In this document: one piece after another, positions 1-5,580 of the stretch
Numbering within the stretch: the stretch's first letter is position 1
How the letters are laid out: the number at the start of each line of letters is the position of its first letter
DNA from: Candidatus Gottesmanbacteria bacterium CG_4_10_14_0_8_um_filter_37_24
GTDB lineage: Bacteria > Patescibacteriota > Microgenomatia > 2-02-FULL-39-11
Direction of reading: 5' to 3'
Assembly: GCA_002785215.1 (NCBI GenBank)
Contig: PFMK01000086.1
Span: 1-13,735, forward strand
DNA: 13,735 nt
Translations under genes and position numbers: made by a program
The notes under the pieces: generated by a model
The model's database searches: none
The model's input: only the letters and a program-made list of their open reading frames with translations
What the model was told of the DNA's origin: nothing

Positions 1-75
1 TCCGCATCCGGAAATGGTAGTACGAACCGTAAACCAATTAATGGAGCAAAACAAATAGCAATAGCATCAATAAAT

Positions 76-312
76 ATGAACGATATAAATACAATCACCG
101 CTTTACTGCATTTTATACCTGCGGTTATTCTTAAAATTCTTACCATTATGCTGATACTGGTACATAATGCTTTTGCGGTGGTAGTCTTGAGACAAACTAA
201 ATTGATGAGCAAAATTGTAGAGGCAAATATATCAAAAATAATTTATTTTATTTCGCTCAGTCATCTTTTTGCATCACTTGCTGTATTAGTTTGGACAATA
301 TTATTCCTATAA
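76..312 (+). CDS. Small two-helix membrane protein
   Basis: The protein is 78 aa and almost entirely hydrophobic. One transmembrane helix spans about residues 12-38 and a second about 55-77, joined by a short polar stretch containing RQTKLMSKIVEANISK. It resembles the small membrane proteins of unknown function (DUF5657-like) that I remember from Microgenomates genomes; that assignment is from memory. The reading frame stays open upstream to the left edge of the window (it would add a Ser/Gly/Asn-rich stretch), and no Shine-Dalgarno precedes the ATG. The true start may therefore lie outside the window and this could be the C-terminal part of a larger protein. It ends 6 bases before the next gene, so the two are probably cotranscribed. 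No function can be assigned. Confidence 0.6.
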   Translation: MNDINTITALLHFIPAVILKILTIMLILVHNAFAVVVLRQTKLMSKIVEANISKIIYFISLSHLFASLAVLVWTILFL

Positions 313-318
313 ATTTAT

Positions 319-2121
319 ATGAATTTGGTTACGTCAAATGCCAAAATTTCCACAGCTCCGGATGGTAATAATTGGGGCGGTTGTTTTGCCGAAAATGGAT
401 TATATATTCTTCTGGAGGTTTCCGGAGATGACAGGTTGAAAGCCCCGGCACGGGGGAAAGAGGTGTTGGATTTTATTTTGACTGAATATACCAACATTAC
501 CCAACATAATCCGGAGACGACACACAAAATCCTTCAGGGTCTGCATGATAAAAGTCATATAAAATCCGTAATTATTGCCATACTTGATGGAGACAGGCTT
601 TATATGGGGGGTAAGGGCAGCGTGGGAGTAATAATGAAACGAAACGGGAAAATCGGGAAAATACTGGAGGGAGAGGATACGTCGGTAGGACAAGTACAAG
701 CAAACGATCAGCTGCTTTTTTCATCGGGTGCGTTTGATGAAAAAATCAAAGACAAAGTCTTGGAAAATTTACTGTCACTTGAAAATATTGATTCTGCGGC
801 CGAATTAGTAGTTCCATACTTTCTTGATCAAGACACCGGAAAGGGTATTGCTGCTTTACTTTTACAGGTGAAAACATCTGAGCACACTAAAGAGGTTTCA
901 AATTCACTTACATATCTAAAAGGTAGTAGGGAAAAAATCTCTGAATTTTTTGTACAGGGCAAAAGGAAATTCAGGGATCTTTTCAGGGACAGATTTGAGA
1001 GACCTGAAGAAACAAAATCAAAAAAAACTTTGTTGACGGTTTCGGTAATCCTCATAATTCTTCTGACCATGAGTATCTTTTTTAATCTCAATCATGAGGG
1101 TGAAAGAAAAAGGAATGACAAATTAACGGAAACCCTGAATTATGTTTCTCATCAGTATGATGAAGCGATAAACTTAATTGATTTGAATCCGGTGAGGGCC
1201 AGAATGTTACTTTCTGACAGCAAGCTCAGTCTGTCACCTCTTCTTAAGGAGTTTCCTAAGAACTCGAATGAATACAAGAAAGTTGAGGAATGGTTAAATA
1301 AGATACTTGCACAGGAAATTACGGCATATAAAATATTCAGACTGACAGCTGTGCCTTTGTTTTTTGATTTGAATCTGACTAAACCGGGTGCGGGAGGAAC
1401 CAAATTGGCCGTCTATAAAGAGACGAAAGTAATACTGGATACAGCAAGCCAAAGTGTATACAGCTTGTCGACAGATACAAAACAATCAAGCGTGATAGCC
1501 GGAAGCGAAACGGTGAAAGATGCAAAAACGATTGCCTTACATGGGCAGACTGCTTATGTACTTAATTCAGAAGGAATAGTTGGAATAGATTTATCCGATA
1601 ATTCATCCAAAGTAGTTGTTAAAAGAGATGACAATTGGGGAGAAATCATTTCTCTAGTTTCATTTGGTGGTAACTTATATCTTCTGGATAAATCAAAGCA
1701 TACAATTTGGAAATACATTGCCACTGATTTTGGATTTTCAGCTAAAGTAAGATATCTTAATCCTGATGTTAGGGTAGATTTCAGCGAGGCGACAAATTTA
1801 GCCATTGATGGTTCAGTTTGGGTACTAACTTCAAACAGTGTGAAAAAATTTACCAAAGGCCTGGAAGATCAATTTGTTTTTAAAGATTTTTCCGACACTC
1901 TTACATCATTGTCTGTGTTTTCCACAAGCGATATTGACAAAGGCGTCTATATTTTGGATAAGATATTATCAAGGATTGTCATTTTCAGCAAAGACGGCGA
2001 CTATCAGTCACAATATCAATGGTCCGAGTTAAAAAACGCAGATGATATTATCGCCTCAGAGGAAGAAAAGAAGATATTCGTGCTTATCGGTAGCAAAATT
2101 TATGCTATAGAGATTAAGTGA
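319..2121 (+). CDS. Membrane protein with degenerate PP2C-like domain and C-terminal beta-propeller-like region
   Basis: The protein is 600 aa. Residues 1-185 follow the layout of a PP2C/SpoIIE-type phosphatase: a strand-rich start, then AILDGDRLYMGGKGSVGV (87-104), then DQLLFSSGAFDEKI (130-143). The metal-binding acids of the family are not where expected: the DGMGG-like position reads SGDD, the GDSR-like position reads KGSVG, and the SDGL-like position reads SSGAF. It is probably a pseudophosphatase that binds or senses. A transmembrane helix at about 237-256 follows a basic stretch, suggesting a cytoplasmic N-terminus. Residues 258-325 are charged and helical. Residues 340-600 hold repeated beta-type blocks such as TAYVLNSEGIVGIDL, NLYLLDKSKHTIWKY and GVYILDKILSRIVIFSKDG, consistent with an NHL-like propeller outside the cell. 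No Shine-Dalgarno is visible before the ATG. The biological role is unknown. Confidence 0.7.
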   Translation: MNLVTSNAKISTAPDGNNWGGCFAENGLYILLEVSGDDRLKAPARGKEVLDFILTEYTNITQHNPETTHKILQGLHDKSHIKSVIIAILDGDRLYMGGKGSVGVIMKRNGKIGKILEGEDTSVGQVQANDQLLFSSGAFDEKIKDKVLENLLSLENIDSAAELVVPYFLDQDTGKGIAALLLQVKTSEHTKEVSNSLTYLKGSREKISEFFVQGKRKFRDLFRDRFERPEETKSKKTLLTVSVILIILLTMSIFFNLNHEGERKRNDKLTETLNYVSHQYDEAINLIDLNPVRARMLLSDSKLSLSPLLKEFPKNSNEYKKVEEWLNKILAQEITAYKIFRLTAVPLFFDLNLTKPGAGGTKLAVYKETKVILDTASQSVYSLSTDTKQSSVIAGSETVKDAKTIALHGQTAYVLNSEGIVGIDLSDNSSKVVVKRDDNWGEIISLVSFGGNLYLLDKSKHTIWKYIATDFGFSAKVRYLNPDVRVDFSEATNLAIDGSVWVLTSNSVKKFTKGLEDQFVFKDFSDTLTSLSVFSTSDIDKGVYILDKILSRIVIFSKDGDYQSQYQWSELKNADDIIASEEEKKIFVLIGSKIYAIEIK

Positions 2122-2145
2122 GGGTGGGATATTATTCCTACCCTC
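2121..2145 (+). other. Stem-loop directly after the 600-aa gene
   Basis: AGGGTGGGA pairs with TCCTACCCT across a short loop, with one G-T wobble, and begins at the last base of the stop codon. No T-run follows, so it is not a classical intrinsic terminator. It may protect the 3' end of the message or help end transcription. Confidence 0.4.
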
Positions 2146-2262
2146 ATCCTGAGGCCCGAAGGCCGAAGGATCTATACCGGAAATAGATCCTTCGACTCTT
2201 CTCTTCTGGCGGAGACGGAGTTCCAGAATCATTAAACAGCGATTCCGGACGGGTTAGAATGA
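2146..2262. repeat. Palindromic intergenic repeat-like segment
   Basis: A perfect 12-bp stem, CGAAGGATCTAT (2164-2175) with ATAGATCCTTCG (2183-2194), has a 7-base loop and is preceded by CCTGAGGCCCGAAGG. A second imperfect stem pairs TCCAGAATC (2222-2230) with GATTCCGGA (2241-2249). The segment ends in GGGTTAGAATGACTTAG. The text resembles dispersed repeats of the CCTGAGGCCCGAAGGCCGAAGGATC type that I remember from several bacterial genomes. No coding capacity is seen. Copy number cannot be judged from one window. Confidence 0.5.
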
Positions 2263-2325
2263 CTTAGGTGCGTAAGTACAGTGAGGAATTCAAGGTCCTG
2301 AATTATTCTCTATTTCTTATGTCTT

Positions 2326-2769
2326 ATGATGAAAATAATAAATAAGCGTGCTTTTTATAATTACGAAATATTGAAGTCCCTGGAAACAGGAATTTATCTT
2401 AACGGGGCTGAGGTAAAGTCCATAAAAGGCGGGAGAATGTCTTTGGAAGGTTCATTCGTCAAGATAATCGGAAGTGAAGTCTATCTTGTGAATGCGGAAA
2501 TATATGCTTATCCATATGCCAGACCGGAAGGCTATGAAGCGAGGCGTACACGTAAACTACTTTTACATAAGAAAGAAATACTTAGTCTTAAGACCAAAAT
2601 GAAAAGCGAAAAATTGACCATAGTGCCTCTGGAATGCTATAATTCACACGGTTGGGTCAAAATGAAAATTGGCCTTGCCAAAGGTAAGAAGGAATACGAG
2701 AAAAGAGAAAAAATAAAAAGAAGAGATATGGATAGAGAGGTTGCAAGGGAGTTAAGAGGAAAGAAATAG
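2326..2769 (+). CDS. smpB: SsrA-binding protein SmpB
   Basis: SmpB binds tmRNA and brings it to stalled ribosomes for trans-translation. The 147-aa length is typical. Family landmarks are present in order: NKRAFYNYEIL near the start, GIYLNGAEVKSIKGGRMSLEGSFV (the OB-fold region, about 22-45), RRTRKLLLHKKEI, LTIVPLECY, KMKIGLAKGKKEYEKRE, and the basic tail KRRDMDREVARELRGKK that enters the mRNA channel. A slightly longer loop (YAYPYARPEGYEAR) replaces the usual shorter segment before RRTRKLLL. Two ATG codons are adjacent at 2326 and 2329; either may start the protein. Its partner tmRNA lies 112 bases downstream on the same strand, which strongly supports the assignment. Confidence 0.96.
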   Translation: MMKIINKRAFYNYEILKSLETGIYLNGAEVKSIKGGRMSLEGSFVKIIGSEVYLVNAEIYAYPYARPEGYEARRTRKLLLHKKEILSLKTKMKSEKLTIVPLECYNSHGWVKMKIGLAKGKKEYEKREKIKRRDMDREVARELRGKK

Positions 2770-2837
2770 CGTCCGCCTTCGCTCGAATTCGTCTCGAGGT
2801 TTACATCCTCGCAGCCGAATGCTCGCTTCGGTGGACG
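2770..2837. repeat. Nested palindrome filling the smpB-ssrA spacer
   Basis: CGTCCGCC (2770-2777), starting on the base after the smpB stop codon, pairs with GGTGGACG (2830-2837). Inside it, ATTCG pairs with CGAAT and CGAGG pairs with CCTCG around TTTACAT, so the whole segment can fold into one long interrupted hairpin. There is no T-run. It could protect the smpB 3' end, or it is a mobile palindromic unit inserted at the stop codon. Confidence 0.55.
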
Positions 2838-2881
2838 TAAGAAACACTATTTTTCATTTCATTCAAACAAGTGTTTCTAAC
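2837..2881. repeat. Palindrome abutting the 5' end of tmRNA (ACGTAAGAAA family)
   Basis: GTAAGAAACACT (2837-2848) is complementary at 11 of 12 positions to AGTGTTTCTAAC (2870-2881). The right arm ends on the base just before the tmRNA acceptor stem. The left arm, GGACGTAAGAAA, matches an arm of the palindrome before the second GIY-YIG gene (reverse complement of 4672-4684). It may act as a precursor-processing stem. No convincing -10 or -35 for tmRNA was found here. Confidence 0.55.
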
Positions 2882-3293
2882 GGGGATGATTACGATCGAC
2901 GGGAAAGCTCTTTAAAAACTGCAAGCCGACTTGGTATGTAGTCGTAAAAGAAGTACCAAACATTAAGTGCTGATAATGATTCACGCACAACCGAAGAGAT
3001 TGCAGCCAGCGTAAAAGCGAAGCTTGCCAATCTTTTTGGTGCCCGTGACGTTGTATACGCAACTGTCTAAGGCCATCTGCAAATATCTTTCTCCTGATGG
3101 GATATTGCAGGTGTAAACACAGTCGGGATGCTGTCAATATCATGAATAAATATTGACTCAAGACTTTTTCTTACTTTCTTAATTGATCGTTCACTGGGAT
3201 ATTAAGAAAGGACATCTTTACAGTGAACTAAGCTTGTAGAAGTTTTCAAAGAATTTTTTTCGGACTCCGCCTCACAGGCGGACATCTCCACCA
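2882..3293 (+). ncRNA. ssrA: tmRNA (transfer-messenger RNA, ssrA)
   Basis: tmRNA releases stalled ribosomes and tags the unfinished protein. The acceptor arm is intact: GGGGATG (2882-2888) pairs with CATCTCC (3283-3289), with the alanine-identity G3-U70 wobble, then A and an encoded CCA. The conserved ATCGACGGG follows the 5' strand. PK1 is exact: CGAC 2927-2930 with GTCG 2941-2944, and TTGGTA 2931-2936 with TACCAA 2954-2959. The predicted resume codon GCT is at 2969 (nucleotide 88; E. coli uses about 90), nine bases past PK1. The frame begins ADNDSRTTEE, ends RDVVYATV and stops with TAA at 3068, giving 33 codons. A second pseudoknot spans 3073-3109, and a later one pairs TTTCTTAAT with ATTAAGAAA and TTCACTG with CAGTGAA. 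The 3' side has CTAAGCTTGTAG and TTTTCGGAC as in other tmRNAs. The T-arm (3266-3282) is odd: stem TCCGC/GCGGA, loop CTCACAG. Confidence 0.93.
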
Positions 3294-3383
3294 CGTAAAG
3301 CCCTTCGGGCCACGTGGCAAGCAAGTTAAATAGTGTTTGCCATTGATGTTATACCGAAGGGTATTAATACTGAGCTTTACGTG
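3291..3383. repeat. Long imperfect palindrome beginning at the tmRNA CCA end
   Basis: Three nested inverted repeats share one centre: CACGTAAAGC (3292-3301) with GCTTTACGTG (3374-3383), CCCTTCGG (3301-3308) with CCGAAGGG (3354-3361), and TGGCAA (3315-3320) with TTGCCA (3337-3342). The left arm overlaps the encoded CCA of tmRNA. No reading frame of note is present. The outer arm carries the ACGTAA core shared with other palindromes in this window. Confidence 0.6.
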
Positions 3384-3384
3384 T

Positions 3385-3421
3385 GGGACGTGATTCCGAT
3401 GAAATCGGAATTTTACGTCCC
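3385..3421. repeat. GGGACGT...ACGTCCC palindrome before the first GIY-YIG gene
   Basis: The ends GGGACGT (3385-3391) and ACGTCCC (3415-3421) pair, as do ATTCCGAT (3393-3400) and ATCGGAAT (3404-3411) around GAA. It stops 5 bases before the ATG of the GIY-YIG gene, where a ribosome-binding site would normally lie. The same ends occur in the palindrome before the second GIY-YIG gene. Confidence 0.75.
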
Positions 3422-3426
3422 CAGAA

Positions 3427-3729
3427 ATGTATTACGTCTATATCCTCCAAAGCCAGTCTGATAAAAGTCTATATATAGGATATACTCCAAATTTAAGAGC
3501 TCGTTTAATAAAACATAATAAGAAACAAGTTATTTCAACAAAGGATAAAGTTCCTTTTATAGTTATTTATTATGAAGCATATTTAAATCGTCAGGACGCA
3601 ACCGGTAGGGAAAAATTCCTTAAGAGCGGTTCAGGATGGAGGTATATAAAGAAACAACTTTTTCATTATCTATCAGATAATAAGAAAAAACCAAGTATAA
3701 ACACTCTTTTACTATGCTTTCAGGCATAA
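3427..3729 (+). CDS. Small GIY-YIG endonuclease-like protein (first copy)
   Basis: The 100-aa protein is a stand-alone GIY-YIG nuclease domain of the YhbQ/UvrC-N-like type. Visible landmarks are YVYI (3-6, in place of GIY), LYIGYT (15-20, the YIG half), the conserved Arg at 24 in NLRARL, His30, Glu50 in IYYEAYLN, and the REKFLKSG block (61-68) that carries the catalytic Glu. A basic tail follows, ending in TLLLCFQA. Family members nick DNA or act as homing-type or repair nucleases; the substrate of this small class is not known to me. No Shine-Dalgarno is possible in the usual position because a perfect palindrome ends 5 bases upstream. comF follows 61 bases later on the same strand. The second copy at 4692 shares the core but has a different C-terminus. 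Confidence 0.87.
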   Translation: MYYVYILQSQSDKSLYIGYTPNLRARLIKHNKKQVISTKDKVPFIVIYYEAYLNRQDATGREKFLKSGSGWRYIKKQLFHYLSDNKKKPSINTLLLCFQA

Positions 3730-3790
3730 AATGATATCCATTTCCAATTAGAATTAGTCAGTGACTTATTCAAGGTATAAAATATAAGTT

Positions 3791-4459
3791 ATGCACCTGC
3801 TTGACATTTTCTTTCCCAGACGCTGCGTTTCCTGCGGGAAAATCGGAGTCTACTTCTGTAATAATTGTATTAAGAAAATTGATTTTATAGACAGATCCAT
3901 CTGTCCGGTTTGCGAAAAGCCGGCAATAGATGGATTTACCCATCCCAAATGCCATTCTCCTTACGGACTTGATGGGATGTACGCTTTGGCACATTTCAAG
4001 GGTCCGGTCAAGAAAGCCATCCATCTTTTGAAATACAATTTCGTGACAGATATGGCTGAACCGTTATGCGATTTTCTGGTAAAAGGTTTACCTAATACAT
4101 TACCGAAATTTGACTTGCTTGTTCCTGTCCCCCTTCACCAAAAGAAGGAAAAGGAAAGAGGTTTCAATCAGAGTCTGGTTCTTACCAAAATTATCAGTAA
4201 GAAACTAAATATTCCCTATTGTCCGTCTATCTTAAAAAGAATCCGTCTGACCGTACCACAAGCGGATTTGTCAGGCAGGGAAAGGAGAAATAATATTAAG
4301 GGAGCATTTTATTGTGCAAAAAGCACGATTCTTACCGATAAGACAATCGGATTAATTGATGATGTCGCTACCACCCGGTCGACATTAATGGAATGTTGCT
4401 TAGTGCTAAAAAGACTTCAGGTTAAAAGGGTTTGGGGAGTTGTTCTTGCTCACGGTTAA
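3791..4459 (+). CDS. comF: ComF family phosphoribosyltransferase-like protein
   Basis: ComF proteins are linked to DNA uptake and recombination in naturally competent bacteria. The 222-aa length is normal. The N-terminus carries Cys-rich zinc-finger motifs: C12-x2-C15, C23-x2-C26, C38-x2-C41 and C54. The phosphoribosyltransferase part begins near residue 63, with VPVPLHQKKEKERGFNQS (111-128) and the PRPP-loop block LIDDVATTRSTL (188-199). The usual motif is DDVxTTGxT; here Arg196 replaces Gly, which may weaken nucleotide binding. The end, VWGVVLAHG, is typical. The ATG follows a run without a strong Shine-Dalgarno. In CPR cells ComF is often kept beside other uptake genes, but none of those are in this window. 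Confidence 0.93.
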   Translation: MHLLDIFFPRRCVSCGKIGVYFCNNCIKKIDFIDRSICPVCEKPAIDGFTHPKCHSPYGLDGMYALAHFKGPVKKAIHLLKYNFVTDMAEPLCDFLVKGLPNTLPKFDLLVPVPLHQKKEKERGFNQSLVLTKIISKKLNIPYCPSILKRIRLTVPQADLSGRERRNNIKGAFYCAKSTILTDKTIGLIDDVATTRSTLMECCLVLKRLQVKRVWGVVLAHG

Positions 4460-4495
4460 AACGGGGTAATATTTGGTGAATTAATAATGAGTATC

Positions 4496-4504
4496 TGCTA
4501 TAAT
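4496..4504 (+). promoter_or_regulatory. Extended -10 promoter for tRNA-Ser(GCT)
   Basis: TGCTATAAT is a perfect extended -10 element. It lies 19 bases before the tRNA, so the start point would fall about 10-13 bases upstream of the mature 5' end. A weak -35 (TTGGTG, 4473-4478) is 20 bases upstream, which suits an extended -10 promoter. Confidence 0.65.
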
Positions 4505-4523
4505 CTCAAAGAACACAGCAGAT

Positions 4524-4610
4524 GGAGGTGTCGCATAGTTGGTCCATTGCGAGGGTTTGCTAAACCCTTGAGCAGAAATGCTCGCGTGGGTTCGAATCCC
4601 ACCGCCTCCG
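4524..4610 (+). tRNA. tRNA-Ser(GCT)
   Basis: The acceptor GGAGGTG pairs with CGCCTCC. The anticodon arm is AGGGT-TTGCTAA-ACCCT with anticodon GCT, decoding AGC/AGT. A long class II variable arm (GAGC/GCTC) precedes the T-arm GTGGG-TTCGAAT-CCCAC. The discriminator is G, as for serine. CCA is not encoded; the next bases are CAACG, which begin a palindrome. Confidence 0.96.
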
Positions 4611-4611
4611 C

Positions 4612-4643
4612 AACGTAAGAAATTGCAAAGCAATTTCAACGTT
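4612..4643. repeat. Palindrome at the 3' end of tRNA-Ser(GCT)
   Basis: AACGT-AA-GAAATTGC (4612-4626) pairs with GCAATTTC-A-ACGTT (4630-4643) around AAA. It starts two bases after the tRNA. The left arm ACGTAAGAAATT is also complementary to AATTTCTTACGT at 4670-4681 in the next palindrome, and the right arm AATTTCAACGT is complementary to ACGTTGAAATT at 4650-4660. The two units can therefore fold as separate hairpins or as one nested structure. Confidence 0.75.
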
Positions 4644-4646
4644 GCT

Positions 4647-4684
4647 GGGACGTTGAAATTTATATAATAAATTTCTTACGTCCC
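4647..4684. repeat. GGGACGT...ACGTCCC palindrome before the second GIY-YIG gene
   Basis: The ends GGGACGT and ACGTCCC pair, and the inner GAAATTTAT (4655-4663) pairs with ATAAATTTC (4667-4675). It ends 7 bases before the ATG of the second GIY-YIG gene. The terminal seven bases are identical to those of the palindrome at 3385-3421, while the inner stem differs, as expected for a family defined by its ends. Confidence 0.75.
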
Positions 4685-4691
4685 GCCTTCT

Positions 4692-5012
4692 ATGAATTTC
4701 TTCTATGTCTACATTCTCCTTAGCCTGAAAGATGGAAGTTTATATATCGGTTACACGACCGATTTGATAAAGAGAGTAAAGCAACATAATAATGGAGAGT
4801 GCCTTGCTACGGAACCTTATATTCCCTACAAGCTTATCTTCTATGAAGCATTCCTAAACCGAATTGATGCTAAAAACAGGGAGCAATATCTTAAGGGTGG
4901 ATATGGGAGAAAGACAATTAAAGCATTACTTAACAGATATTTGAAAATACCTCAAATCCGGTTTAGGGAGAGTATTTATCAAAAAACATGGAGTGATAGA
5001 ATAGAACTATGA
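4692..5012 (+). CDS. Small GIY-YIG endonuclease-like protein (second copy)
   Basis: The 106-aa protein has the same single GIY-YIG domain: FYVYI (4-8), LYIGYT (17-22), Arg28, His32, Glu52 in FYEAFLN and the REQYLKGG block (63-70). It shares the core pattern YVYIL...SLYIGYT..L with the first copy but diverges in the linker and in the last 20 residues, so the two are paralogues and not a recent perfect duplication. The gene lies between a GGGACGT palindrome (7 bases upstream) and a GNAT gene whose ATG overlaps its stop codon by four bases (ATGA). The pair is probably translated together. Like the first copy, it has no room for a normal ribosome-binding site. Confidence 0.87.
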   Translation: MNFFYVYILLSLKDGSLYIGYTTDLIKRVKQHNNGECLATEPYIPYKLIFYEAFLNRIDAKNREQYLKGGYGRKTIKALLNRYLKIPQIRFRESIYQKTWSDRIEL

Positions 5013-5503
5013 AAAAAATTCAAAATCAGATAATAAATAGCCAAATTCGAATTGTTGAATTTAATCCAAGATACATAGAAGGCATCAAACATGTGGTTTT
5101 TTCAGCCATGAAGGATTTAAGACCAAATTATAATCCTTTAACTGATCCAAGGAATGAGGATTTGGATAAAATTCCACAAATATATGGTGGTAAAGGTAAA
5201 TTTTGGGTTGCATTAAATAAACAACAAGTAATTGGAACAATAGCAGTACTAGAGGATTCGGTTAAGTCTGCAGATCTTAAAAGATTTTTTCTTCTTAAAG
5301 AATATAGAGGAAGAAAGATAGGATGGAAACTCTTACAGGTTGCTTTAGATCATTGTAACAAACAAGGTTTCAAAGAAATATACTTAATTACTTCAACATA
5401 TGCAGCAGATGCTCAGAGATTATTTCAAAGAAATGGTTTTATTAGAACAAGAAGAACTTTTGAATTTGACAAAGCTCTAATAGAATATATTCTTAAAATC
5501 TAG
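5009..5503 (+). CDS. GNAT family N-acetyltransferase
   Basis: The 164-aa protein fits the GNAT fold: strand IRIVEF (13-18), a long helical N-terminal part, FWVALNKQQVIGTIAVLED (65-83), motif A at LKRFFLLKEYRGRKIGWKLL (90-109) and a late ARLF-type helix AQRLFQRNGF (135-144). Motif A binds the pyrophosphate of acetyl-CoA; the usual R/QxxGxG/A reads R-G-R-K-I-G, with Lys103 at the central Gly position. The acceptor substrate cannot be told. The DNA is very AT-rich compared with its neighbours. The start overlaps the GIY-YIG stop codon, suggesting translational coupling and that this gene may be cargo of the nuclease unit. Confidence 0.88.
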   Translation: MKKIQNQIINSQIRIVEFNPRYIEGIKHVVFSAMKDLRPNYNPLTDPRNEDLDKIPQIYGGKGKFWVALNKQQVIGTIAVLEDSVKSADLKRFFLLKEYRGRKIGWKLLQVALDHCNKQGFKEIYLITSTYAADAQRLFQRNGFIRTRRTFEFDKALIEYILKI

Positions 5504-5556
5504 GTTAGTAATGATTTATCACAAAGGTAGTAGTAGATTTTGTTTTTCATATTGCA

Positions 5557-5574
5557 TATAATATTTTTAGAGGT
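5557..5574 (+). promoter_or_regulatory. -10 element and Shine-Dalgarno for the 178-aa membrane protein gene
   Basis: A perfect TATAAT lies at 5557-5562, and AGAGGT (5569-5574) is a good ribosome-binding site 6 bases before the ATG at 5581. No clear -35 is seen. The leader would be only about 12 bases. Confidence 0.5.
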
Positions 5575-5580
5575 AAAAAA

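Noticed and set aside
2944..2976. Alternative tmRNA tag VKEVPNIKC starting at GTA just after TAGTC and ending in TGA TAA
   Set aside because: The TAGTC resemblance to E. coli is tempting, but this start lies inside PK1 (its second stem closes at 2959) and at nucleotide 63, too early. GCT at 2969 fits both the distance from PK1 and the family position.
2877..3161. 94-aa frame on the - strand across tmRNA
   Set aside because: It is a chance frame opposite a well-supported structured RNA and has no recognisable protein pattern.
3427..5012. GIY-YIG genes as homing endonucleases of a group I intron
   Set aside because: Neither gene sits in an interrupted gene and no intron core was recognised; comF is intact and the nearby tRNA is uninterrupted.
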